Positions 11,557-25,308 of a DNA stretch of 64,000 bases are shown here, one piece after another. The stretch is from Carallia brachiata (lineage: Eukaryota; Streptophyta; Magnoliopsida; Malpighiales; Rhizophoraceae): assembly GCA_021464245.1 (NCBI GenBank), contig JADCRB010000028.1, positions 868,001-932,000 on the forward strand, read 5' to 3'. Both the position numbers and the translations under genes were made by a program. Numbering within the stretch: position 1 is the stretch's first letter; every line of letters begins with the position of its first letter. The notes beneath the pieces were generated by a model. It had not been told where the DNA came from. It saw nothing but the letters and a program-made list of their open reading frames with translations, and searched no databases.

Positions 11557-13050
11557 CCCCTAGAATTAATCGGCCAGCAGAATATCAAATATAATTGAAT
11601 TGAAGGTTTTTCTTCACCTTTTTTTTTTTAAATTTTTTTTAGGGTATATATACAGAAGATAAGTTGAAGAGGGAGAGAAAGAGACGTTGGAGTTGGAGTT
11701 GCTAAAAAAAATAGACGTTGGAGTTGCTTTTGTATTTCTTTTTATACAATTTTTGAATGGCGTAATAATAATAATAATAATAATACAAAATTATAATACT
11801 TCAATATCAAAATCCATTTGACATATCTAATAACATATATATATTTTTACCATAAATTTAATTATTTAATAATTTATATTACATTAATTCTACTTATTTT
11901 TTTCTTAAATTAAAATTTTCACTTGATCTCTTTTTTTTTCAAAAAAAGATACTCATAAGTATGACAATCATAATATCTGTGAGGTAGACAGAAGTGAATT
12001 TATTTTTATATGTCTCATTCAAGTATTTCAATAAGAATTGACCCATTATTTAAATCTTATTAAATTCAAATAGACCTTTTCATATTTGATTGCAGTATTA
12101 ATGAATGTGAAATTTATACAGTGAGTAAGCACAGCTTTATTGCCATAAATAATTTTACCGTAAAAAAATAAATTTGAGTCAATGCAAGAGATACATCAAA
12201 TTACTGTTAAATTACTATTTTAAATAATTAATTAATTTCACTTAACAAATATTCACCAAAGTATTTTTCATAAAATTAATTTTTTTTACCTTTATTTTCC
12301 ATAAAATTATTGGGGCCGAGCCTACTTACACAAGCCAGTGCAAGCAGGGTGACGTTATAATATTTCCTTAATTAACATTAGAAGCACGGGCAAGTCGTTT
12401 AAGAAAATGACAAAAAGTAAAAGTTTAAAAAAATTAGGAGTGACAGGATTGGAACGTTAGCACTCGATTTCAACTTTCAATTCCATGTTGCATCGCATGT
12501 TCGCATTGATTGGTCGGGAGAAGGACTGCCGACACAATCTACTGTTCTCGTGCTCCCACGTTCTTATCCAAGCACAATGTTAGTCACCATCCCCCATCCG
12601 ACAACTAGTGCCTCAAATCATGACGTGCACAAACACAAGTTAAAAACACACAATCAAACGATAAATTGAAAATTGCCAAGGCGTGTCTGATAAATTACTC
12701 AAATTTTATGATTATTCGCAGGAGATTACTCCAGTTTGAATTCTTTCACACCCTTCTCTCCAGGACTGTACTTGACAAAATATATCAACCGGGAATTAGA
12801 TCTTTACTCTAATCAGTGCTTAACCCAGTAACTTACATTCTCAAAGAATGCGTCACTGCATTTATGTCGGCTGATCTAAGAATTCGAAAACTCGAATCTT
12901 ACAAATGGAGACCAATTAACTTCAAATGGTCCATAGTTTAGAAAGAGAAGAAAAAGAAGAGAAAGAGGGAAAATGTTTAAGACAAACGTTCCTCAAAAAC
13001 TGAAGAATCGGCTGTCTATGTGTCTATGTGTCCATTTATATATATGTAAA
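11557..13050. other. Intergenic AT-rich region between VWA and TBL genes
   Basis: Holds the VWA gene promoter and leader, a (TAA)n microsatellite at about 11765-11786, and long A/T stretches. No conserved coding sequence. The stretch from about 13051 to 13351 is probably 3' UTR of the TBL gene. Confidence 0.55.
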
Positions 13051-13351
13051 GGATTTCTACATAATACAAAGAGAGTCACAAAAGATATAAAAAATGGTGT
13101 GGAGCAGGCCCACTTCCACTCACGCGCTCAACAGATAGGATAAGAATCCTCTACCATAAGAATCATGCAAGGGCTGGCTTACTTCTTGACCAACCGAGCT
13201 CCCTGTGTAGAGCCTAGCATGCAGTACAATTAGTTGATGTCGCTCAGTCCACCTAACTCTGAACACCTGACTAATCAGGGGCATTTCGGATGTTCTATCA
13301 ATTTGAGCCACAAAAATCATACAACTTTCTCGTGTCATTTGCCATCGAGAA

Positions 13352-16300
13352 CTACTCCTGTGCCCGCAATGCATCACTGATTTGTGCAAAAAGAATTTCA
13401 TTCCATGTGTCAGGAACACCTGGTAGACACCAATGCAAGCAATCGTGCATTCCTGGTGAGGCTGTAATGCTGAACCTTGATATGTGACCCTCATCTCTCA
13501 GCTGAGACAATGAGGTTATGTCCAAGATCTTAACTCCTGTCCCCTTTACTGCATGGCCAGCACTATAATCACTAGACTCATCTAGTAATACCTCCTTTCC
13601 AACAGACATAGGGGTCGTATTGTCGCAGCTTCCCCCACTGTTCCAATCACCGTTAACAAAATGCCTGGGTGAAATACTCCGGTAGAAGGCTTTCAAGTGC
13701 GGATGTTTTGGGAGTTGTGCATTCACCCAATTGACAATGTTGTGGATTGTGAAATTCCTGGCGTCTCCAATAATTGCTAGCTTCCGGTTAGTGTTGGGCT
13801 TGCCCCCTCCAAACATGACCCACCGATTGCCATCAAGCTTCCCTCTATTCCAATGATGCCCTGTATTAAGGACTAGGACATTAATTTTATGGAGAAATTG
13901 GCGCAAAAATGCTGGTGGCCGATCAAGATGCATGGCAACATGAGTGGCCGGGTTGGTGATATTAATGGGCTCCAAATCACAGAGGCAAGCTGACCAGTAG
14001 AAAAGAACAGTTGTATTGGTGCTTGGAAATCGATAAGCCCAACCAGCGGGCCGAACACCACGTGGGGATTTAAATCCATACTCCTCCCCCACATCAATAA
14101 CATCGTGCCACTGCTTACCACCAGTTATCATGCACATTAGAGACTGGAACTGCTGTCGGCCCAATGAGTCCCCAACAAAAGCTAGAGTCTTGTGTTGCAT
14201 CCTGGAATGCGTAGATTAGATCATCACAATATCAATCAAAGTATGATAAAATATTTAAAACAAGCAAAGTTTGAGCAACCATTCATGTAAGAGACATGGA
14301 AAATGATAGGTATTGGGATCTATATGAAAATCCTAATTTCCTTCAGTTGGAAATTAAAACAATTCAAAATTTAAATGCAAGAACTTGGCACAGTCATTCC
14401 AAAATCTGGAATGCATCTCTAGCACAAGCAAATCATAAGCCTGTATTCTGAGATGGTATGAATGGATATCAGGGTTCCACACTCTGCCTGATGAATTAGT
14501 AAAAACTGAAATAAAATGACGACTAGGAGCACAAGGAGAAACAACAAAAACCTAAACATGAAGAGCAACAACCATGTATCCATCTATGCTGTCATTGAAA
14601 AGGGGTGTTCCCATCGCATGAGACTCCCACAGTTGTCCAAAATTTCTCATTCATCAGCCATAACCATTTCAAATAACCATGGGAAAGTCTGGCCTGTGAA
14701 ACTCATAATGTTCACCGACAGAATGAGGCTCCATGCAGCGATGAAATATGAAATTACCTTTTCAAGAACTTGGATCCCTCGAATGCATCCATTTCACAGT
14801 TTTTTGGTTGCCACCGCAGCGTTTCATAGGCAAAATCCTTGCGTTGTGTGAGCCGGCAGGTCCACATCCCCGAAAGCCACTGCTTACAACCAAACCCAGA
14901 ATACAGAGGCCTCGCATTATCTATAACCCATTTTCCTTTTGCATAATTACAGACTGAAGAGAGCATCAAACAACAAAAGAATCACTAGTTAGCGATACAT
15001 TGATGGTATTGCCTGCAAATATGCATTCCAAATGATGCAAAAAAGGGGGGAAAAAAACGGAGAAAAGGAATTGAATGAAAATTATCATCAGTGACCAATG
15101 CAAGTGTCTATCAATTATATCACCGCGGAACCAATCCAAATGACCAATGTGACATGCAGCACAAGAAAATATGCATATCTGAGGTCTCAAATAAGTCAGT
15201 TAATCAGTTATAAAAAACAGAAAGACCACATTGTGCAGACATATAGTTGACCTTGATTTTCAGTAGCTCTTATGAAATTTTTGTCATCCTGTTCCCTCAT
15301 TGAGAAACTTGCATTTGCAGAACCCACTGGTGCAACCAAATAAGCATTTTTTCCTTCTCCCTTTGAATATTTTTCTTCCACATTTTGGTAAGGCTTTTCT
15401 CCTGCTCCATTTTTCTCAATTTCTGGGGTTCGTTTGTTTCTTGATTCTGTTTCTGTCAAATTTGCAGAATTTTCTGCAATGCCCTTTTTCTCAATTTCCG
15501 GAATTTTTTGATTTACTGATTCTGTTTCTGACACAATTAGAGGAACATCAGTAAAGTATCATATATGTCATGATTTTGTTATACACAGAGATAATCACTT
15601 TAGAATCCCAACAACATCTAATCAAGAGTCCAGAGACAAACAATAACCAGCACACCAGAAGAGCATTCAAATGGATGACGTTACAACTTCGATTTTTTTT
15701 GTACAACTGCCAGACATATAGTAACAGTGTATTTAGAAAAAGTTCTCATTTCATAGGAATCAGGTATAAAAGCACGGCAGCTAATCTGTGAACTCTTAAT
15801 TTGGTTTATTGTCACAAAAATAAAAATCAAAAGTCAAATAATAAAAATCAAAGGTCAAATGATACCTTCCCTTTGTCCAGGCCTTGATGACAAGTAAGAA
15901 GAATCACTTGCAGCCACATCTATCTCTGCTCGCATGTAAATGTGGCTCTGGTTGTACTGAGCTAACAGTAGGTGTTTTCACTTCTATGTCTGTATCACAT
16001 AATGGAAAGAGGAAATGAGTTTATAAATTCAAGAGAATCCCTCCACTATATAAGTAAAAGAAAAAAAACTGGTAACAGCATTATTGTGCAGGCTGCAAAG
16101 CTATATGGATAGGATACGATATCATATTGAACTCATAAGCGTCATACATAAGACAAAAGAAAGATGAGGGAATTTGTTTTACACCGCTTTGCCACCACAA
16201 TGACAATGTCCAGGCTGGAATAATACTGCCTAGTTTCGTTGTGCAATGGTTTTAAGTTCATAACTATTTTCACATCACCCAAAAAAGAAACACAAAAAAG

Positions 16301-16567
16301 GTGAAAATGAAACTGCAGAGCATCTTGTTCCTCAAGGGTAACAGGCATCTCTGGCAATTTAAAGACTCTCTTCCAGGAAAAAACATTCTTTGCTACAGAT
16401 TTGTAGGAGGAATAATTTAATGTACCTGAAGACAGCTGCAAAACAACTTTAGGTGGAAGCAAGGTGGTAATTCTCTCCCATGCACAAAGCAGAAGGGTTG
16501 TGCAAAAAAGAACAATGAGGAAAATAGAAATTTCTTTACCCCTGAATTTGTAAAAGCCTCCTTTCAT
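13352..16567 (-). CDS. Trichome birefringence-like (TBL14-type) polysaccharide O-acetyltransferase
   Basis: Five coding exons: 16426-16567, 15866-15961, 15252-15527, 14758-14953 and 13352-14201. All junctions keep phase, giving 519 residues. The start [20 protein letters not shown] gives a short cytosolic N-terminus followed by a signal anchor, as in Golgi TBL proteins. A low-complexity Glu/Lys-rich stem (exon 3) follows. The TBL domain (CNYAKGKWV) leads into the PC-esterase domain with GDS ([14 protein letters not shown]) and the DxxH block ([19 protein letters not shown]). In this family the GDS Ser and DxxH Asp/His form the catalytic triad that O-acetylates wall polymers such as xylan; the substrate here is inferred, not seen. 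Exon 2 was placed by phase, with its acceptor at 15962-15963. The ATG lies one base after an acceptor, so a UTR intron precedes it. Confidence 0.9.
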
Positions 16568-17734
16568 CCTGGATGACCATGAAATACATAGAAATAAAAG
16601 TATGAGCCTATTTTGCTCATTATTCACCTGATAAATTGCCACTTAACTAGATGATCAAAAAAGAATCCTGCTGTAAGAAAACATGCTATTATGTGGATTG
16701 CTCCCTCCCAACATGAAAGCAGACACACACACATGCAAACACACCAAAAGAGAGAGATAGAGAGGGCACAATTCTAATTATCCGTCTCCTGATAAAAACT
16801 TCTGCAACTTTTACTACTATATTTGGCAAGCAAGCCACAAAAAGTTCTTATTTTGGTGGGCTTCCCTTGTCACCAAACAAAACAGGCACTAGGCTAATAA
16901 ACTGATTCCAATAGCTTAATTTTTTAGAATTCAAAGTGAGTACATAACTTTCCAAGAGTTACCAGGTTCTGAAAATGTATCCAAATACACAATTTGCAAG
17001 TGCAAAGGTTCAGGAACACTCTCACTACTGGTTCAGATCCAAACTGCGCCAGGAAGACTACATTCAGAACCGTCGTACCTCCCCAAACTTAATAAATATA
17101 GATCAATTAATCCCCTAACTTTTACAATACTGAAACATTTTCTTTTGACTAAACAGAGGCTGGAAATCTCAAAATAAATAAATAAATAAATAAAAGCGCG
17201 TGAGGTCTGGAGAAAAGTCACTGCACAGCCTTACCCTTGTTTTCTTGTTTTCATAAAAAGACTGTTCTGCAACCTCTATGTCACAGCAGAATCTAAAACC
17301 CAGGCTCGTCCTCCGGAGCCCGAAAATCTAAAAACAGCCTACCCGGCAGCTATTTCAGGCAATCTCCAAAACAAGCAAGTATAGTATAGATCACCGCGTT
17401 GGATCAGAGACCAGCATGTCGTCATACATCAAAATGCTAGCGTACGGAATCTCAAATACGCAGTTAACCGCAACACAGACTACAATGGCTTCAGAAACTA
17501 AATCAATAGCCCATTTCACGCAAGGTTACACAGGCAAATTCCAATACTAAAAACGAGTAACCAGAATCGGAACATGAGAATTTGAAAAGCATACTTGCAA
17601 TTACCAAACTATAAAACGCCAAATTAATACAAAAATAATATAAAAGAATAAAATAAAAATTATAAATAATCTCTCCAAAAAAAAAAGCTACAAAAAGATT
17701 CAAATGCAAATCGACATCGAAATAGGGAAAGAAC

Positions 17735-17870
17735 CTGATAACACGAATCTCAAGCGACCAAGTGAAAAAAAGCAGAGACGCAGATATATAGAGAAAATTT
17801 TGATGTTGATGGATTGCCTCTGCTTTAAACGACGACGTTCTATTGATGAAGGGCCGCAACAGATGTAATA
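17735..17870 (-). other. Probable 5' UTR exon of the TBL14-like gene
   Basis: A splice donor (cag then gttctttc on the minus strand) lies at 17733-17734, and an acceptor lies immediately before the TBL start codon (16569-16570). Together they outline a 5' UTR intron of about 1.16 kb. The upstream limit of the exon is a guess; the donor and acceptor are visible. Confidence 0.45.
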
Positions 17871-19816
17871 TTTTATAATTTTTTTATAGGTAAGTTTGAT
17901 TTTCTGATGGCACCGCCTCCGTCGATTTTGACGACTGTACGGAGTCCACCCAAAGATTCCCAGTAGTGGAATGATATAAGCTTGTCAAAGTACGTAGACA
18001 AACGAGCGCGAACGGTCAGTTTTTTAATGTATTTATTTTATCATGGTTCTATCTTATTAGGGTTCTATCTGCTGCGGACGTCTACATTAAACGACAATTA
18101 ATTACTCTCCGTGATCGTAATAAATTAAAAGATTAATATAAAAAAATTATTAAATATAAAACAATAAATGTAACATTAATTTTAAAAAATAATAATTTAA
18201 TTTATTTCAATTTTTAATAAATTTAATATACTGTGACTCTCTTAATTCCATTAAAAAATTGTTAATTAAAATTTATCTATTTTTGTGAAATGACGATTAT
18301 ACACACTTGTATATAAAAGTTTATCTATTTTAATAATGTGATAATTATACGTACATATACGTTATTTCTTTTATGAAAATTTGATGAGCAAGAAAAGAAT
18401 TAGAAGGAAAGTTGTAGAATTTTCATGTGTTTGAAAAATTAATCAGAATGTCTTGTGAGACCAAAAAAAAAAAAAAAAACTAATCCGAATGCAAATTTAT
18501 TGAAAAATATGCAAAATTTTCCTACCAAATTCAGTGCTCCCACCCTTTCGGTGAAAGAAAGAAGAAAAGAAGCTTTTTATTTTTTATTTTTTTGGTTAAA
18601 AAATTATTTAAATATCTCATTCTCAAAGATTAAAAAAAAACTCTTTTCTCGTTATTAAGACTGCATGGGCAAAAAGAGAATTTTATAATATTAATTTTTT
18701 ATTTATTTTACTTTTTTTTCCTATGAAAAAGTGGTTTCGAATTAAATAATGAAGTAATTTTTTATCTTATAAATTTTATATTAATTTTTTTAAAAAAATT
18801 TAATTACTAAGATATTACATTAAAAAAAACATATATTCTTAATTAATCAATTCTCTTATTTTACCTTTTTAAAAAAATTTTCATTAATTAACAGTAATTT
18901 TTAACAATTTGACCATCGGAAGGACTGATTTGAAGTAAAATAAAAAAATTTAAAACTGAAATAAAATATTAAAAAATTTAAAATTTAAATAAAAAATTTT
19001 TAAAAAATTTATGACTAAATAAATATATATTTCTCGTTTTCAAACGAACATTATTGGTGATTTTGAAAAGATAAATATAAAATAATAAAACATAAGATTA
19101 ACGTTTGGATAACATTCCTAATCAGTTAAAATTTTCAGGAAGAGGAATTTGAGAATAATAACACTATATCTTTATTGTTTTGCAATCTATTAATGAATAT
19201 GAATAAATACCAAACATGGTAAAAAATTTTAAAAGTAATTGATCCTTAATCCGCTGCAGAGGACGTTTTCCGGCGAACGGGATGTGACCGGTGACACAGC
19301 CATCACCGGAAAGCTCGTTGACCATCAAGCAATCTCCAATCAGATTCGCGTCCATTTCTGCTACAACATTTCGCCCCTCCGATCAACCAGTAGCGTGAGT
19401 TCTTTCGCCTTTCGAGGTATGGTTTTTGAAGATAATCAAGATATGATCCAAATAATCTTTAATCTAACCTCATCTTTCTGTCAATAAATCACAAGATTAC
19501 GGCTTTTGTTGCGTTACAAATTCCGATGGCAGTTCTTGAAACGTCAGCGTTTCATTGACTCGATCACGGGAATAGATCGCAGAGGGTATTATGGGGTTTT
19601 GGCCTTTTAGGTCGGCGTTTCTCTCTTCTGGAGCAGCTGCTCGCTGGTAAGAAACGACGACGTTTCGCGGAGGGTATTTTCGGGAAATTAGATTGGGAGT
19701 TTTCTTCTCCAGCGGGTCACCGGCTTCAGCCCCAAAATTAAATCGGACTTGAGCATAATTTTCTGTGTCTCTGAAACCAAATCGCTTTAATTAAAAAAAA
19801 AAAAGAGAAAAAGAAA
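17871..19816. other. Divergent intergenic region (TBL / PAA promoters)
   Basis: The two flanking genes point away from each other, so both promoters should be here. The first 1.3 kb is very AT-rich. From about 19240 to 19790 it is less AT-rich and probably includes the PAA promoter and leader. A 63-codon minus-strand frame at 19164-19355 is open but not recognised. Confidence 0.5.
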
Positions 19817-22800
19817 ATGAGCAGAGGAAGCGGAGGTGGCTACGATCGCCACATCACCATCTTCTCGCCGGAAGGCCGCCTCTTCCAAGTCGGTATGGGA
19901 TTTTTTTTTTCTTTATTTTTTTTTGCAATTCTTCTCTTTCTTTAACATTTTTTTTTCTCTACGTTTTTTAGTTAGTTCTGTTATTCGATTGTTTCCGTTT
20001 CGGCGCAGAGTACGCATTTAAGGCGGTGAAGGCGGCGGCCATCACTTCGATCGGAGTTCGCGGCAAGGACTCCGTGTGCGTCGTCACTCAGAAGAAGGTT
20101 CCGGTCAGTCAATTCCGCCACCTTCTCTATTTTATTTTTATTTTTTGGTTGGGTGGCTTTGTGAGATTTATTTGAATTTTGGCTCTGTTTGGGTGAGTGA
20201 TTAAACTTGAATGTGTGGGCAGGACAAGCTTTTGGATCAGACTAGCGTTACTCACCTTTTCCCCATCACCAAGTATCTTGGATTGCTGGCCACTGGCATG
20301 ACAGGTTTGGAATTGTCAATTCTTTCTTTGTTTTTTGAAGGGATCTCGATTTCAGATGCTTATTGAGTTTTAGGCTATTGTGCTTGAATGGACATTAGTG
20401 GGAATAGCTCACACAAGATAGGAATTTGATTTCCTTATAAATTGTCCACGTTGTTGCCCGCGGTAGTATGAGAGTAGGTTTGTGTTAATTTTCAGCCGAT
20501 GCAAGGACTTTGGTCCAACAAGCAAGAAATGAAGCAGCTGAATTTCGCTTCAGATATGGATATGAAATGCCCGTGGACGTTCTGGCCAAATGGTATGTCA
20601 TTCTATGTCAGTAATAATTTGCTATGCTATTTATCATATGCTGTAGCTATTTGATATTGGCAAAGCAAAAATTTTTCATATAGCAGGAGTCTAATGCACG
20701 TTAACAATATTTCAGAGCCGAGGCACCAGTGCCTTATCACCAAAACTTTGGGCTTTGCTTTAAGCTGTGCTAAGCTCTCTTTTTATCTTTGAGAGACACT
20801 GACACCGTTCCTTTTAGAATACGAAAAGGTGGCTCCATCATGTGACTTTAACATAGTATTGCAGCTGCATTTTTCTTGCTCCTCCATATAATCATTTTTC
20901 AATTCTATGTTCTCTGCCTGTGGATATATGACTTTATTCCAGTTGACATACTGTTTTTTATCCTTGGTGCATTTGTAGGATTGCTGACAAGTCCCAAGTT
21001 TATACTCAGCATGCTTACATGAGACCCCTTGGTGTTGGTATGCGTTTGGTCTCTACCATCTTTCTGCATATGTAATTCTTTTATTGCGATGTGTCTTGGG
21101 TGTAAACTTTGTGTTGCTGATTATGCCCATGCGTAGAAACCATGCACACATAGGTAAACACTATGAGGTTTACACACATTACATTCATTTATGCTCTTAA
21201 ACTATTTATTTTAATATCTTTTACATATTTTTCTGTGAAGTTGCAATGGTTTTGGGCATTGATGAGGAGAGAGGACCTCAACTTTACAAGTGTGATCCTG
21301 CTGGTCACTTTTATGGTCACAAGGTAGTTTTCTGACTGAATATCTTCTCTAAGGTGCATCAAATTAACGTTTCTTGTTTTGTGATCATTTAAATGTCTTG
21401 ATGGACTTGAATTAGTTAATTGCCGTTGAAAAGAGGCTTTAACGGTGACCTGAGGGGGCAACATTGGTGCGACTATAAATTGTTGTTTCAATATCTTACC
21501 AGGGAATCTTTCCCACGCAAAAACAATTGTCAACTTTTAAAGTGTTGGCTCTATTGTGATAGCAGTAACTTTTAAAAACTTTTCATACAATACAACTGAA
21601 TATGCTTCCAGTTCATATCCAAAAAGACTTTCTCTGATCACCAAGTAATTCTATTTTGCTTTAAAGATAATTTCCAAAGCAGCTTTTTGTTCAAGGAGCA
21701 TTACTTTGCAAATATTTTTCAGGCAACAAGTGCTGGGCTGAAGGAACAAGAGGCCATCAATTTTTTGGAAAAGAAAATGAAGAATGACCCTGCTTTCTCC
21801 TATGATGAAACTGTGCAGGTACTTAAATGCTAAAGGGCTTCAATAGACAGCCATCTGTAAATAATATTTATTCTTCCCTTTTCTTTTTTCAAAATTGTGA
21901 TACTCGATGTTTTAATTGCTCAATAAAGTCTGATATTGTTTGCTGTGAAGAACAACAACTTGTTAACTAAGAAATAATCTTGATTTTCGATCAGCATGCC
22001 GTGGGAGGGATTAGCAGGGGAAATTCCTTTCCCTCTTAGCCCCAGCACGGTGATTTTTTCTTTTTTCTTTTTTTTTGGAGGGGGGAGGGGAAATTTCGTG
22101 TTCCCAGAGATTATAGTTGGAAAATTTCACGTGTTGTTGGACTCATGGAAACTTTAGGGAAGCTTTCAGATCATTGATACAGCTGTCTGATTTTTAGGTC
22201 TACATGATTATTAACATAGGAATAGAAAGTGTTATGCAAAAGAAGTATTGTCAGTTTTAAGTTTCATTATTGAACTTATTAGTGAAAGGCCAATATTGGA
22301 TGATTTATGCTAGTTTGTATAAAGATCCTAATACAACACAATGTTACTATTTTGCAGACTGCTGTTTCTGCTTTGCAGTCTGTTCTTCAAGAGGATTTCA
22401 AGGCAACTGAGATAGAGGTACGTACTTGTGTCTCTATGCAAATCACAGTTTAGTGATACAGTTATCAAAATGACGGAATGAGGGAGTTAAATGTTTTAAA
22501 CATGTTCACCCACAAAGGCAGCTGAAGGTCTAGTACGGGGATGTTATCTTAATTTGTTATCTCTTTCTTCCATATGTTATTCTCTCTTGTTTTACAGTTG
22601 GGCTAGTAATTATTTTTTTCTCTAACTGTAATGATAAGATGCCATGTATGGCATGGTGGGACTCATTAAGATTGTTAGAAAATAGGAGAGTGGATTGGGA
22701 AACACCTGCTTAACATGAGTTTTTCATGTTTTGGCAGGTGGGAGTTGTGAAAACGGATGATCAAGTTTTCAGAGTGTTGTCAACTGAAGAAATTGATGAA

Positions 22801-22830
22801 CATTTGACTGCCATCAGTGAGCGTGACTGA
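19817..22830 (+). CDS. PAA: 20S proteasome subunit alpha type-6 (PAA), complete
   Basis: Nine exons: 19817-19892, 20009-20103, 20223-20304, 20496-20592, 20979-21037, 21241-21323, 21723-21818, 22358-22417 and 22738-22830. All junctions keep phase and give 246 residues, the standard plant PAA length. The N-terminus [20 protein letters not shown] is the alpha-subunit signature that forms the gate of the core particle. [41 protein letters not shown] and the C-terminal [16 protein letters not shown] are alpha-6 specific. It is one of seven alpha-ring subunits of the 20S core and structural rather than proteolytic, acting in cytosol and nucleus. No frame anomalies. It ends about 520 bp from the convergent strictosidine-synthase-like gene. 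Confidence 0.97.
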
Positions 22831-23354
22831 AGTTGCAGACCAGACAAAGCTACTTTGGAAATGTCAAAAACAATCATTAAGCTAATTCTGGTGTTTAACA
22901 GTGGGAAGGGAAGAGACATACTTGTTATATGTGAGCTTTCCTGCCATTGCGTTCAATTTATTTAGTTACAAGGTCATGCCATAATTGCAACTGTTTCCAG
23001 GATCATGTTTGTTTATTTACCCAAGAATGGTAATGAACTTGATGAATGCAGTTGAGAAAACTTTTCACACAACTATTACATGAGTACGTGCCTTATGCAA
23101 GAGCCATCGGGAGTATTCTTATGTAAGAAAAATTGCCCACATTGCATGGCTGGTATGCCTGGCTTTATGAAAATTTTACCAATGGATGTGCACTATCCCG
23201 TGCACTAGATGTTTTATTTATCTACACAGCTGACAGCTGATAAATTACACTTCCGACTGTCAAGGCAAATTCTAGAACATTTAGCAGACGGAATTATTAT
23301 AAGAGCTTGCTTTCCTGTATGCAGTCGGATTTTGACAGCAAAATCAGGGTGTCA

Positions 23355-25308
23355 TCAGGCTTTCAGGGGAATTTTTCCGATGAATTTGGCAGTCAGGCTA
23401 CCTAAATAAAGATTTTCCTCGTACTCAAACGCTGATGTCACAAAGTTCATTACTTTCCCATCAGGATCGTCAAATTTCCGGATGATGTGGCCATCAGGTG
23501 CCACATTAATGACGGATGCTTTCTTGTAAACGCCGTTGACTAGATTTATCAACTTCTGCATCGATGCTACAATGTGTTTTGTTGGCTTTAATGTGTGCAC
23601 AAACTCCAGCCCAGGGTAGGTCAACTGCAGCACATGAACTCGTTTGTTACATTAAATCATCAGTTTACTGGCCTTATCCGTATACGTTGGCATAAAAGAG
23701 TAATAATAAATATTCTAAAAATGAAACTTTTTGAAATATATAATTATAAAAAGAATTATAAATTTTTTTAACAACATTAAACTAAAAAAGAAAAAATAAA
23801 AGTTAGATGAATCTTTTTATAACTATAAATTTTGAGATATTTTATAACATAATTTTCGAAATATTTATGTATAAAATTGTTCTGTTTCTTCCTTTTTTTT
23901 GGGGGGAGGGGGGTTGGGGGGTTAAAAAAAAAGAAAAAGAAAATTTTTCAGAGTCCAAAGAATTGAATACCTGCAACAAAGCTATCCAGAAAGAGCCATC
24001 GGGAGCTACGTTGATGTTGTCAGGGCCGCCAGGAAGATTCTCAACAAGAATTTCCAATGTGCCTTTGTTGTCGCCCTTCAGCCAGTACTTAGAGCACCTA
24101 AATCTGATTCAGAGGAGAGAAGCACGAGACATTTTGAAAACAGAAATGAGGTAAAATGCTAAATGCTTCGGCAAGCCAAAGCATGCAAAATTTTAAGCAG
24201 ACAGAAACTGCAAACTCCATGCCAGAAAGCTTAAAACTCAAATCCCCAAATCCACTGTGAAATTTGCCTCCAGTCGTCTGTCTAAACCGTATGCTAAAAC
24301 TTTAATGTATAAGCCAGTTTATTTACCTCCAAGTTTCACAAAAAACCAGATAATCTTCTTCCACTGAGAGGGCAACACCATTAGGGAAGCACAAACCATC
24401 AAGCAAAATGGATGTCTCATCCAGCGATGGGTCATACTTCAGCAACTGCCCATGAGTTTTGCCTCCAAAACATCTAGATACCAGTCATGTAGTCCAAATT
24501 TGGTGCTTGCAGCACTGAAATAGAGACTCCCATCCGATGCTTCGATCACTTCATCAGCAAACCTATCCAATCGAAGCTATCAAAAACCATACTCTCAGCT
24601 TTAGTGTTTTACCTTAGGATTGCACCATTACCTTATTTTGGAACCATCAACATGTGTCGCAAGGACCTTAATGCCTTCATCAGTGACCTTAAGCAAGCCC
24701 TGGATTCAAGTATTCATACCATTAATTAATAATCAAGCCTGAAACTTTTTCTGCTTTAGTTTGATGAAAAATATTTCCTGCTTTCCTCGTTGTCGATTTC
24801 GTTAGTATCTCAATTTCCAGACCTTATTTTAGAATTTTCTTACCTCGTCAACCTCACAAACAATAAGGCTACCTTCCCTGGTGATGGTTATGCCAAGTAA
24901 ACTATTACTGTCTACCTTCTTCCAGTTCTCCCAGGTACCGTTCTTGTGCATTCTTTTTATCCAACCATCTCTACTAACTGTATACAAAATACCCCCCTTA
25001 TCCACCCAAACATCTTCAGGGCCCTCCACAAACCCTTCTCCAAGTTTAATTACTTCCTACAAGTAGGAAAAAAAAATGATAATTAAAACCACAAAAGAAG
25101 CCTTATCTGTTAAGTAATAAATATTTATTAGTGCAAGCCAGAAGTTGAATTCTTTCACCTGTAATTTGTTGTTGGTCGGAAGGATGGAAGCCGGGGGCAG
25201 TAGAAGTAAGTCCGGATTACTTATTGGTGAGAAGAAGAATAATTGAAGTGCAATTGCAACCAAACAAACAAGCACAAAGCTTGAACATGCTGGCACACAA
25301 CGTTTCAT
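23355..25308 (-). CDS. Strictosidine synthase-like (SSL) beta-propeller protein, one frameshift
   Basis: Six exons: 25159-25308, 24844-25056, 24632-24699, 24327-24562, 23971-24103 and 23355-23624. The N-terminus has a signal-anchor helix (SSFVLVCLVAIALQLFFF). Family blocks follow: GPEDVWVD, TREGSLIVCEVDE, STKFGLHDWYLDVLEAK, LCFPNGVALSVEEDYLVFCE, ENLPGGPDNINVAPDGSFWI and the C-terminal NLYLGSLTAKFIGKIPL. These define the six-bladed propeller SSL / adipocyte plasma membrane-associated protein family. Plant SSL proteins are mostly not true strictosidine synthases and their substrates are largely unknown. In exon 4 the frame shifts at about 24455-24460: the expected Lys-Pro-His has lost one base, giving an early stop. 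Restoring one base gives about 356 residues, normal for the family. It is either a recent pseudogene or, more likely, a base error. Confidence 0.85.

Noticed and set aside
19164..19355. Minus-strand 63-codon frame upstream of PAA
   Set aside because: Open and GC-richer than its surroundings, but no recognised motif and no partner exon; more likely promoter/leader DNA of PAA.
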